Shown: positions 1 to 6,220 of the stretch, piece by piece
Layout: each line of letters begins with the position of its first letter
How positions within the stretch are numbered: position 1 is the first letter of the stretch
DNA from: a virus
Virus record (IMG/VR): IMGVR_UViG_3300033991_000085
Span: 1-21,564 of that record
DNA: 21,564 bases
Direction: 5' to 3' (one strand)
The notes under the pieces: model-generated
Seen by the model: the letters and a program-made list of their open reading frames with translations, nothing else
The model's database searches: none
What the model was told of the DNA's origin: nothing
Position numbers and translations under genes: made by a program

Positions 1-501
1 ACATATTGATTTTATTATAGAATTAAATAACATATTATATAATGAAAACAAGTAGTTATAAAAGAGAAAGATTATAAAAGAGAAAGAGAACAGCAGGAAA
101 AATACCCTGCTCTTATAAATGTCCGGGCGGAAAAAATGTACATAAATACTTGATTTTATTCAGTTTATACCTTGGAATAAAGTTTAATAAAATCAACTAC
201 TTACAAACATCATTCATGTCCGTGAAGAGAGGATAAAAAAAAGCAGAGTAATATCAGGTCTTTATATTCAAAAAATAGATTAGGAAAACTTAGGACAAGG
301 CGAAAAGGCTCCTGTAAGTGGTTGAAATCATTGCACTCCCCCCCCGGTCAGGCGAAATTTCTCAGGAAAGTCAAAAATTTGACAGGGGCAGGGTATTTGC
401 AAATTTTTTTCCGAAAAAATGTAACCTATTAATCTATAAAACATTATTATGTGTTGTATTTTGTTTTTATTATAATATGAGACACAAAGGAGTTTATTGT
501 T
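1..501. other. Non-coding left flank, about 500 bases
   Basis: No convincing gene is visible here. An open frame near 318-506 lacks an SD and reads as low-complexity peptide. The stretch holds two tandem copies of a 16-bp AG-rich unit (56-87), a short hairpin (AGCAGG at 92-97 with CCTGCT at 106-111), a run of eight C (338-345) and a GTCAAA/TTTGAC inverted repeat (370-383). A TATAAT at 471-476 lies before the methyltransferase remnant but lacks a good -35. The role of the region is unknown. Confidence 0.5.
56..87. repeat. Tandem 16-bp direct repeat (2 copies)
   Basis: TTATAAAAGAGAAAGA occurs twice head to tail, at 56-71 and 72-87, with no mismatch. It is purine-rich and non-coding. It could be a protein-binding site or a replication-slippage product; nothing else supports a function. 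Confidence 0.7.
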
Positions 502-762
502 ATTAAAATATTAGTTGCGTGTGAAGAAAACCAAGCAGTTACAATAGAATTAAGGAAATTAAACCATGAAGCTTTTAGTTGTGACCTGAAACCATGCTGG
601 AAACACACAGAATGGCATCTACAACAGGATATAATTCCTTTGTTGGACGAAGTATATGACATGATAATAGCCTTCCCCCCTTGTACTCATTTGTGTTGTT
701 CAGGAGCTAGGTGGTTTAAAATTAAACAAGCAGATGGCAGAACAGTGGGCTGGACGATGTAA
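502..762 (+). pseudogene. Truncated cytosine-DNA-methyltransferase-like gene
   Basis: The 86 codons read KILVACEENQAV at the start and contain FPPCTHLC (motif IV-like PPC) and GARWFKIKQADGR. This is the N-terminal half of a phage protein family commonly annotated as DNA cytosine methyltransferase, usually about twice as long. The frame stops at 760-762, right after QADGR, so the later Glu-Asn-Pro (ENP) segment and the target-recognition part are absent. No ATG exists in frame. The likely start is ATT at 502, 9 bases after the SD AAAGGAG (486-492), or the original ATG was mutated. I infer a decayed remnant rather than an active enzyme. A rare-start short protein is the alternative. Confidence 0.65.
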
Positions 763-826
763 AAAATGAAAATTGCTAATTAGTAATTATTAAATAAGAA
801 TGATTATTAATAAGAAAGGTGAGGTT

Positions 827-1039
827 ATGAAAATAAAAATTATATCAGACGGAACTTCAATAGGAACTAAACTAATAAATGCTGAAACTAATGAAATAAT
901 TGAAGATTGCAGAGGAGCACACTGGATTTGTGATGTAGATGATAATCAGTTAGCAACAGCAATCCTTGAGTTTGTGCATGTTCCTGTTGAAATCATTGGA
1001 GAAATGGTAATTAAGAAACCTGAATGGACAGAAGAATAA
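827..1039 (+). CDS. Small conserved phage protein, unknown function
   Basis: This is a 70-residue protein beginning MKIKIISDGTSIGTKLINAE. The pattern 'DGTSIGTKxINAETxEII' followed by a Trp-containing strand and 'ATAILEF' resembles short beta-rich proteins common in phage genomes. I know of no assigned role. The ATG at 827 was chosen because the SD AAAGGTGAGG (815-824) sits just before it; the upstream in-frame ATG at 800 has no SD. It follows the methyltransferase remnant, and the next gene is separated by a promoter, so it may end the preceding transcript. Confidence 0.7.
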   Translation: MKIKIISDGTSIGTKLINAETNEIIEDCRGAHWICDVDDNQLATAILEFVHVPVEIIGEMVIKKPEWTEE

Positions 1040-1042
1040 TTT

Positions 1043-1086
1043 TAGGAACTTTTTAAAAAATATATGTTATAATCATAGCAGAGAGG
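1043..1086 (+). promoter_or_regulatory. Extended -10 promoter, copy 1 of a repeated 44-bp block
   Basis: The block contains a TG-extended -10: TG at 1065-1066, then TATAAT at 1068-1073. It continues into the SD AGAGAGG of the next gene. The -35 is poor (GGAACT around 1045-1050), as is usual for extended -10 promoters. The same block recurs at 4515-4558 with one difference in 44 bases. This supports a conserved promoter driving the hydrolase-aminopeptidase-terminase operon. Confidence 0.7.
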
Positions 1087-1091
1087 TAAAT

Positions 1092-1604
1092 ATGCAGATC
1101 AGTCTAAGAAAAGGGGATATTTTCTTTGTTAGAACAGATGCCTTTATTACAAATTTTATTATTTTCTATCAGCGTCTATGGACAGGGTATGGGGATTATA
1201 ATAAAGATGCTTTTTATGGGCATGTTGGGGTTATTATTGATTCAGACGGCACTATTTATGAATCAACATCAGTGATTGGTGAAGGTAATCTTTCTAAGTA
1301 TAAAGGATACTCGGTTTGTATTTTGAGACACAATGAAATGACGAATTCTTTGTTTGTGAAGGGGTTTTCTGCTGTTGAGAATTATCGTGGTTGTACATAC
1401 CCTTTTTGGAGATACCCTCTTTATTTGCTTGGGTTAGCAGATAATATTCATTTAACCTTTCCTGTTTGCTCAGAGCTTGCTGGAATCTTTTTGAATAAAG
1501 CTGGACTCTTGAACAATATTGGGTGGGGTTTGTCACCAAAAGAACTTTTGGTTTTGTGTGAGGAAACAAAGAAATTTCAGGTTATTTATGAAGGTGTTTT
1601 TTAA
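1092..1604 (+). CDS. Permuted NlpC/P60-like (YiiX-type) papain-fold hydrolase
   Basis: This 170-residue protein resembles the circularly permuted papain-fold amidases (YiiX/YaeF group), in which the catalytic His comes first and the Cys last. Candidates are His44 in 'YGHVGVII', an acidic residue Glu57 in 'IYEST', and Cys126 in 'FPVCSELAG'. The order and the motifs fit the family; the substrate (peptide, lipid or cell-wall amide) cannot be told. There is no signal peptide. The start at 1092 has an AGAGAGG SD supplied by the promoter block just upstream. It is the first gene of a + strand run leading to methionine aminopeptidase 23 bases downstream. Phage proteins of this type may act in lysis, entry or host interference; which applies is unknown. 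Confidence 0.68.
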   Translation: MQISLRKGDIFFVRTDAFITNFIIFYQRLWTGYGDYNKDAFYGHVGVIIDSDGTIYESTSVIGEGNLSKYKGYSVCILRHNEMTNSLFVKGFSAVENYRGCTYPFWRYPLYLLGLADNIHLTFPVCSELAGIFLNKAGLLNNIGWGLSPKELLVLCEETKKFQVIYEGVF

Positions 1605-1627
1605 ATGTAGTTAGAGAAAGGAATAAA

Positions 1628-2398
1628 ATGGAAAAAAGCAAAAGAAAAACAGATGTTATTTTGAAATCAGTTAAAGAGATTTGGAAAATGAGGGAATGTG
1701 CTTTTTTTCTTGCTGAGTTTCTTCAGCAACTAAAATTACAAGTAAGACCGGGGGTAACTACAAACGAATTAAATAAATATGCTGAGAGTTTGTTATTTGA
1801 GAGAAGCTTGACCCCTGCTTTTAAAGGATATGAGGATTTCCCTGCTTCTTTGTGTACTTCAGTTAACAATATAGTTTGTCATGGATTACCCTCAAATTAT
1901 AAGCTTAAAAAGGGGGATATTGTTGGTCTGGATTTTGGGGTTTACCATAATGGTTTCTATAGTGATTCAACTATTACTGTTCCTGTAGGCAAAGTTTCAC
2001 AAAAGACGGAAAAGCTACTCCGAGTGACGGAAGAAGCTCTTTACAGAGGGATTGATAAAGCGAGAATAGGAAATAGGATTTCTGATATATCAAAAGCAAT
2101 TGAGGATTGTGTAGGAGAGACTGAATTTTCAATTGTTAGAGCATTGACAGGGCATGGAATTGGAAGGGGTCTCCATGAGGGACCGAAGGTTTATAATTAT
2201 GTAAATAAAGATGATGATATGGAATTGGAGTATGGTCTTGTCTTTGCAATTGAACCAATGGTAAACATAGGAACATATGAAATACAGAGATTGGAAGATG
2301 GTTTTTCTATTGGTACAGCAGATGGTTCTTTGTCTGCTCATTTTGAGCACACGGTAGCTATTCTGGAAACTGGTCCTTGGATTTTATCATTAATTTAA
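1628..2398 (+). CDS. map: Methionine aminopeptidase, type I
   Basis: This enzyme removes the initiator Met from new proteins after deformylation, using a two-metal centre in the cytoplasm. The 256 residues match the normal length of a bacterial type Ia enzyme. All expected active-site residues are present: His85 ('VCHGLP'), Asp102 ('GLDFGV'), Asp113 ('YSDSTIT'), His176 ('GHGIGRGLHEGP'), His183, Glu209 ('AIEPMV') and Glu240 ('AHFEHTVAI'). It looks fully functional. The SD GAAAGGA precedes the ATG. It lies between a papain-fold hydrolase and small phage genes, in the terminase operon, which is an unusual place. I infer a phage-carried copy acquired from a bacterium. It may speed maturation of abundant virion proteins or replace the host enzyme. 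Confidence 0.93.
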   Translation: MEKSKRKTDVILKSVKEIWKMRECAFFLAEFLQQLKLQVRPGVTTNELNKYAESLLFERSLTPAFKGYEDFPASLCTSVNNIVCHGLPSNYKLKKGDIVGLDFGVYHNGFYSDSTITVPVGKVSQKTEKLLRVTEEALYRGIDKARIGNRISDISKAIEDCVGETEFSIVRALTGHGIGRGLHEGPKVYNYVNKDDDMELEYGLVFAIEPMVNIGTYEIQRLEDGFSIGTADGSLSAHFEHTVAILETGPWILSLI

Positions 2399-2424
2399 AA
2401 AGCTGAATAAATTTTGAGTTTAAT

Positions 2425-2439
2425 TAGATAGTAGGCAGT
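2425..2439. repeat. Left arm of a 15-bp inverted repeat
   Basis: TAGATAGTAGGCAGT here is the exact reverse complement of 2759-2773. The two arms enclose the small gene at 2466-2753 and its SD. Both outer ends carry TA. Confidence 0.75.
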
Positions 2440-2465
2440 AAGAAAGACAATTAGGAGGTAAAAAT

Positions 2466-2753
2466 ATGATAATTAAATTATATAATAGGAAAACAGTAGT
2501 TTTATTTAGTGGAATAAGTTATTTGGAATATAAGTATAGAGATGTAAGAGAGCCTATAGCCCTTGCTGAAAATTGTCTTGATTATATCAATCGAAATGAA
2601 AACTGTTCAAAAGAAGAGGCAAATACAGCAGATATTTTTGAGTTATGGTTATTTTATGAAGTTGAAGATAAATATATAAAACCAAAACAAGTTTTGGCTT
2701 ATTCTCCTGTTTATATTATGAATGATGAAGGTAAAACAATAGAAAGATTATAA
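2466..2753 (+). CDS. Small hypothetical protein inside an inverted-repeat pair
   Basis: This is a 95-residue acidic protein (MIIKLYNRKTVVLFSG...). I do not recognise a family. It looks globular, with an N-terminal beta strand, a central helix rich in Glu and Asn, then 'ELWLFYEVEDKY' and a Tyr/Pro-rich C-terminal strand. The SD TTAGGAGG precedes the ATG closely. The gene is bracketed by a perfect 15-bp inverted repeat, so it could be a small inserted cassette, or its mRNA could be closed by a long-range helix. It lies 67 bases after the aminopeptidase and 39 bases before the next gene. Confidence 0.75.
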   Translation: MIIKLYNRKTVVLFSGISYLEYKYRDVREPIALAENCLDYINRNENCSKEEANTADIFELWLFYEVEDKYIKPKQVLAYSPVYIMNDEGKTIERL

Positions 2754-2758
2754 AGGAA

Positions 2759-2773
2759 ACTGCCTACTATCTA
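2759..2773. repeat. Right arm of a 15-bp inverted repeat
   Basis: ACTGCCTACTATCTA is the reverse complement of 2425-2439, with no mismatch. It lies 5 bases after the stop of the enclosed gene and 19 bases before the next start. Confidence 0.75.
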
Positions 2774-2792
2774 TATATAAGAAAGGAATAAA

Positions 2793-3077
2793 ATGAAAAT
2801 AAAAAGATTTGATATTTCTGTTGAAGCCCTGTGTAGTATTTTTGGTGCAGGACGTAAAGAATGGGAAGTAAGAGAAAACGCTTTTCCAGAAGATGCTGAG
2901 ATTGTCAGGATTGTTGTTGATGAAAGGAACTCAACACCTAATGTTCTTTCAATATATTTAACGTCAAAAGATTTTCCAGACATACCAAGAGGAACACTTA
3001 TTGAAAGTGAAGCACCAAAAATTTATGTTTATTATGAATCTGATAAAACAGAAGATAGGTTTGTAAAATTAATATAG
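2793..3077 (+). CDS. Small phage protein of the 'F-x-x-(I/V)-P-x-G' type
   Basis: This is a 94-residue protein with 'AFPEDAEIVRIVVDE' followed by 'LTSKDFPDIPRGTLIE'. The pattern is shared loosely with the proteins at 7729-8094 ('LFDPVPYGEPIP') and 9170-9478 ('IPNDAKYIG' and 'SFDPIPEGNLIP'). I infer one small beta-rich phage family with three members in this window. No function is known to me. The SD AAGAAAGGA is spaced normally from the ATG. It precedes the large terminase gene in the position where a small terminase is often found, but I see no helix-turn-helix in it. Confidence 0.75.
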   Translation: MKIKRFDISVEALCSIFGAGRKEWEVRENAFPEDAEIVRIVVDERNSTPNVLSIYLTSKDFPDIPRGTLIESEAPKIYVYYESDKTEDRFVKLI

Positions 3078-3142
3078 TATATATTTAGAAATATTAAATT
3101 AAGTTATAAAGAAGAAAAAGAAATTATGGAAATTATATTGAA

Positions 3143-4453
3143 GTGATCGAAGAAAAGACTGTAGTAAAGAAAAGAAAACGTGGGAGACCACAAGGCAAGA
3201 GGAAACGACTAGAAGCAAATAAAAAGAAGATAACTATCACTAAAGTATTCCTTGAACTGAAAAAATATGAATATGATGTTCAAACCTTCATCCTGAGAGG
3301 GGGAGCACGTTCATCTAAATCATATTCTCTTGGGCAGTTCTTGCTCGACAGATTTTTTACTCTGCCTAGACGACAAATCCTTATAATGAGAAAAACTCTT
3401 CCAGCATTAAGAACAAGTACAAAAATGCAGTTGATGGATAACCTTCTGGAAGATTATGGTTTAGGTTACAGGGTAGAAGAACAGAAACTTATGATGAACT
3501 GGTGGTACAATGGAGCCTTGATTCATTTTGGTTCATTGGATGATCCAGAAAAAATAAAGAGTACTTCTTGGAATGATATTTGGATGGAAGAAGCAACAGA
3601 GTTTACTTATGAAGATTATTTGGTTTTATCAACACGTTTATCAGAACCAGTTTATGGTGGACCTCCAAATCAGCTTTTCATGTCTTTCAATCCTATTTCG
3701 GAGTTTCACTGGATTAAAACTAAAATCTTAGACCCTGCTAAAGAGAGAGGGGATAAGTCTATTATAGAGCTTCATTCAACTTACAGGGATAATCCATTTC
3801 TTGATGATGATTATATCTGGAAAATTGAAAATCTTATTAATGAAGATAGAAATACTTATGAAGTTTTGAATCTTGGAAAATGGGGCAACCTTGAGAACTT
3901 AATATATAAAAACTGGCAAAAAATTCCATTTGTTCAGTTAAGAATGATGACAGGAATGAAACAATGTGAAGAAATTTATGGACTAGATTTTGGTTATACA
4001 AGACCTTCTGTATTACTTAGGATATGGATTAAGGACGATGAAGCTTATGTAGAAGAGATTTTATACCAAAGTAAATTAACCAATAAACAGTTAATAGATA
4101 AATTAGATACCTTAATCCCTCTTGAGAAACGAGTGTCTTGTCCCATCTATCCTGATAACTCTGAGCCAGACAAGATTCAGGAGATTAAGGATGCTAAGTT
4201 GGGATTCAGGGTTATAGAAGCTAATAAGAGCCTCAAAGATGGTATTGATTATGTTAAGAGGATGAAGCTTTTTATATGTGATGAAGCAGTTAATACACTC
4301 AAAGAGATTTCGGGCTATTGTTACAAGGTTAAGGATGGTGAGAAACTAGAAGAACCTGTTAAATTCAATGATCATGCAATGGATGCTCTTAGGTATGCTA
4401 TTTATACTCATTTAGGAAAAAAGAAACCAAAACCGAGTATTAAGTTTATCTAA
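3143..4453 (+). CDS. terL: Phage terminase large subunit (PBSX/Terminase_3-like)
   Basis: This is the DNA-packaging motor ATPase plus nuclease that cuts concatemeric DNA and pumps it into proheads through the portal. The 436-residue length is normal. The N-terminal 30 residues are very basic, with an AT-hook-like GRP core. The Walker A-like loop is 'RGGARSSKS' (52-60) and Walker B is 'DIWMEE' (145-150). The RNase-H-like nuclease acids are Asp282 ('YGLDFGYTRP'), Asp338 ('YPDNSEPD') and Asp410/Asp414 ('FNDHAMDALRY'). The start is a GTG, since no in-frame ATG precedes the fold. Its GTG overlaps the TGA of a six-codon reading frame (3126-3146), so translational coupling is possible. No small subunit gene was recognised beside it. 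Confidence 0.95.
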   Translation: MIEEKTVVKKRKRGRPQGKRKRLEANKKKITITKVFLELKKYEYDVQTFILRGGARSSKSYSLGQFLLDRFFTLPRRQILIMRKTLPALRTSTKMQLMDNLLEDYGLGYRVEEQKLMMNWWYNGALIHFGSLDDPEKIKSTSWNDIWMEEATEFTYEDYLVLSTRLSEPVYGGPPNQLFMSFNPISEFHWIKTKILDPAKERGDKSIIELHSTYRDNPFLDDDYIWKIENLINEDRNTYEVLNLGKWGNLENLIYKNWQKIPFVQLRMMTGMKQCEEIYGLDFGYTRPSVLLRIWIKDDEAYVEEILYQSKLTNKQLIDKLDTLIPLEKRVSCPIYPDNSEPDKIQEIKDAKLGFRVIEANKSLKDGIDYVKRMKLFICDEAVNTLKEISGYCYKVKDGEKLEEPVKFNDHAMDALRYAIYTHLGKKKPKPSIKFI

Positions 4454-4484
4454 TGAAATTAATAACTTATAATACTACTACGGC

Positions 4485-4507
4485 AATTTTCTCTTGGAGA
4501 AAATTTT
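4485..4507 (+). terminator. AT-rich hairpin after terL, possible terminator
   Basis: AATTTTCTC (4485-4493) pairs perfectly with GAGAAAATT (4497-4505) around a 3-base loop. Only a short T tract follows and the stem is AT-rich, so termination would be weak. It separates terL from the second promoter copy. Confidence 0.35.
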
Positions 4508-4514
4508 AAAAAAG

Positions 4515-4558
4515 TAGGAACTTTTTAAAAAATATATGTTATAATCATAGTAGAGAGG
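4515..4558 (+). promoter_or_regulatory. Extended -10 promoter, copy 2 of the 44-bp block
   Basis: This block matches 1043-1086 with one change in 44 bases. It has TG at 4537-4538 and TATAAT at 4540-4545. It should drive the Lys-rich protein gene at 4585, and its transcript would read on through the integrase region. Confidence 0.7.
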
Positions 4559-4584
4559 AAAAAAATAAAAAAGGAGATAGTGAC

Positions 4585-4944
4585 ATGAAGAAGGAAACAC
4601 AGAAGAAAGAGCAGAAAAAGAAGAAGGAAGAAAAGAAAAAAACAATTAAAACAGAAGAATCTATTGAAATTATTACAGAAAAAGAACGCTTTACTCTAGT
4701 TCAAGCTCTCTATTCCTATAAGCATAGTCCTCCTACAGATGAAGAACTTAAGAAAGCCTATGATTGGGCAGTTGCTGTAAAATTTAATGAAGTTCTTTTT
4801 GAGAATGTTTTTAATGGGAATCTTTGTATGGGATTTGAAAAAGGCAATGATGACCCTTATTTCAAAGCAACCGAAGAAGCAAGAGAAGAATTTGAAAATC
4901 AAATGCAAAAATTCTTTCCTGAAGAAAGTAGGGAGGTTGCTTAA
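4585..4944 (+). CDS. Hypothetical protein with Lys/Glu-rich N-terminus
   Basis: This is a 119-residue protein. The first 25 residues are almost all Lys, Glu and Gln, so probably disordered or a charged helix. The rest is a helical domain ('ERFTLVQALYSYKHSP', 'DEELKKAYDWAVAVKFNEVLFENVF'), with a C-terminal acidic helix. No family is recognised. The SD AAAAGGAGA is strong, and a promoter copy lies just upstream. It sits between terL and the integrase gene. A packaging accessory or small DNA-binding role would be guesswork. Confidence 0.75.
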   Translation: MKKETQKKEQKKKKEEKKKTIKTEESIEIITEKERFTLVQALYSYKHSPPTDEELKKAYDWAVAVKFNEVLFENVFNGNLCMGFEKGNDDPYFKATEEAREEFENQMQKFFPEESREVA

Positions 4945-4983
4945 TTTTATTAATTATTTAGTTGGAGAAGACAAATTAAAATG

Positions 4984-5012
4984 TTGACAGAAAGTAGAGG
5001 GTATGGTAAAAA
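4984..5012 (+). promoter_or_regulatory. Integrase promoter: consensus -35 with TG-extended -10
   Basis: TTGACA (4984-4989) is a perfect -35. After a 17-base spacer comes TAAAAA (5007-5012), preceded by TG at 5004-5005 (extended -10). Transcription should start near 5019-5021, about 20 bases before the integrase ATG. Confidence 0.65.
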
Positions 5013-5038
5013 TCCCCTTATAAAGAAGAAAGGGGATT
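5011..5038 (+). promoter_or_regulatory. Hairpin hiding the integrase ribosome-binding site
   Basis: AATCCCCTT (5011-5019) pairs perfectly with AAGGGGATT (5030-5038), loop 5020-5029. The 3' arm contains the SD (AAAGGGGA, 5029-5036) of the integrase start at 5041. The 5' arm lies at or upstream of the predicted start site of the integrase promoter. Long read-through RNA would therefore fold and hide the SD, while RNA from the proper promoter could not. Anti-read-through hairpins of this kind are known for IS10 and IS50 transposases. Confidence 0.65.
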
Positions 5039-5040
5039 AT

Positions 5041-6114
5041 ATGGGCGGATCGGTGCATTATTCCAAGAGAACGGATAGATGGTATATTTCTGTTTATTGG
5101 GAAGGAAAACAAAACAGAATTTGGAGATTTAATGATGAGCCTTTTTTTGACAAGAAAAGGGCAGTAATGGTTCTTGATCATATAAGGGCCGAGATTACAA
5201 ATGGGGAATTTAACCCTAAATTTTATTTCCCTAATGCTCCACTTTCTGTAGCTGAATATGCTCAATATTGGTTAAGCAAGATTATGGTTGAACCTAGCAC
5301 AATGAGGGATTATCATTCTAGTGTTTATTGCCATATTGTTCCATTCTTTGGTAATAAGAATATAAAAAAACTTAGACATGATGATTTAGCTGATTTTTAT
5401 AAATCGATCAAACGAAGTGAAATCCGACGCTATAATATTATGGCTACTTTGAGAACCATGTTAAGATGGGCATGGAGAAATGAAGATATTCCTAAAGTTC
5501 CCCCTTTTCCTGTTATGACACAAGGGCAGTTCCCTGAGATTAAATATTATACTTTGGATCAGCAGGAAGAAATTCTAAAAAACATTCCTGAATTGGAACG
5601 CTCTCTTTTTGCTTTTGCGATGGAATATGGACTTCGGAATCAGGAAGTAAGAGCACTTCAATGGGATTCTATTTCGGAAAATGAGTTTATAATTAAGAGG
5701 GTTTTGTCTGAGAATAAACTTAGGGAGAGAACCAAGACAAGAACATCAAGAAACTTTGGTCTTACTCCTTATGCAAGAGCTATTTTAAAATCTTTGCCTC
5801 TTACATCTTCAACTTATGTTTTTGTTAATTCAAGAGGATTACCATTTACAAATAGAAACCTGAATCGTATTTGGGATCGGGCGTGTGAGAAAGCAGGGAT
5901 TGAGAAAATAAAACTTTATGCAGCCTTTCGTCATAGTCTTGGTTGCCAGTTGGTGGATGAGGGGGTTGAGTTTGATAAGATTCAATCACTTTTGGGTCAT
6001 ACAAAACCTGACATGACGAAACGATATGCAAAGCGATCTACAGCAAAACTTACAGAGGTTTTAGTAGATCGGAGAGCAAAGATAATTGAAATAAAGAAGG
6101 AAGAAAAGAAGTAG
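5041..6114 (+). CDS. int: Tyrosine recombinase, phage integrase
   Basis: This enzyme integrates and excises phage DNA by recombining attP with a host attB. The protein is 357 residues from the ATG at 5041. The order is an N-terminal arm-binding beta domain ('YSKRTDRWYISVYWEGK'), a SAM-like core-binding domain (about 65-155), then the catalytic domain. Catalytic residues are Arg199 ('GLRNQEVRALQW'), Lys232 ('TKTRTS'), Arg297 and His298 ('AAFRHSLG'), His320 ('LLGHTKPDM') and the nucleophile Tyr329 ('KRYA'). The first His of the usual HxxRH box is Ala294, which I believe occurs in one integrase subgroup. The start at 5041 has an SD, hidden in a hairpin. An in-frame ATG at 4981 would add 20 residues but overlaps the promoter. 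A probable attP lies about 300 bases downstream. Confidence 0.95.
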   Translation: MGGSVHYSKRTDRWYISVYWEGKQNRIWRFNDEPFFDKKRAVMVLDHIRAEITNGEFNPKFYFPNAPLSVAEYAQYWLSKIMVEPSTMRDYHSSVYCHIVPFFGNKNIKKLRHDDLADFYKSIKRSEIRRYNIMATLRTMLRWAWRNEDIPKVPPFPVMTQGQFPEIKYYTLDQQEEILKNIPELERSLFAFAMEYGLRNQEVRALQWDSISENEFIIKRVLSENKLRERTKTRTSRNFGLTPYARAILKSLPLTSSTYVFVNSRGLPFTNRNLNRIWDRACEKAGIEKIKLYAAFRHSLGCQLVDEGVEFDKIQSLLGHTKPDMTKRYAKRSTAKLTEVLVDRRAKIIEIKKEEKK

Positions 6115-6198
6115 GAAGATGGAATGGTATCCTGCTAGAAGGGGTGCATTTTCGCTTCGGTTCAAAAGACCTAGTGCCTACCAAGGCTCTTCCTACTT
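6109..6198 (+). ncRNA. Structured RNA element at the integrase 3' end
   Basis: AAGTAGGAAGA (6109-6119) pairs perfectly over 11 bp with TCTTCCTACTT (6188-6198). Inside, TGGTA (6125-6129) pairs with TACCA (6179-6183), CTAG (6135-6138) with CTAG (6171-6174), and a C-TTCG-G tetraloop motif (6155-6160) lies near TTTT (6149-6152) and AAAA (6164-6167). The interior is clearly GC-richer than its neighbours and has no open frame of note. The outer helix includes the integrase stop codon. By analogy with lambda sib it could control int mRNA decay. It might also be a riboswitch or an unrelated small RNA. No known RNA family is recognised. Confidence 0.5.
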
Positions 6199-6220
6199 TC
6201 TCCTAAAAGAGAGATGAAAA

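Noticed and set aside
316-333. 16 of 18 bases shared with 6460-6477 (TTGAAATCATTG core)
   Set aside because: A 12-base exact match is expected several times by chance in AT-rich DNA of this length. The nearby TCCGTGAAG at 219 is a single imperfect copy.
379-384. TTGACA as a -35 element
   Set aside because: No acceptable -10 lies 16-18 bases downstream.
318-506. Open frame of 62 codons in the left flank
   Set aside because: It has no SD, low-complexity composition, runs through a C homopolymer and overlaps the better-supported methyltransferase remnant.
732-767. Eleven-codon frame MAEQWAGRCKK* at the methyltransferase break
   Set aside because: It is too short, without an SD, and probably a by-product of the truncation.
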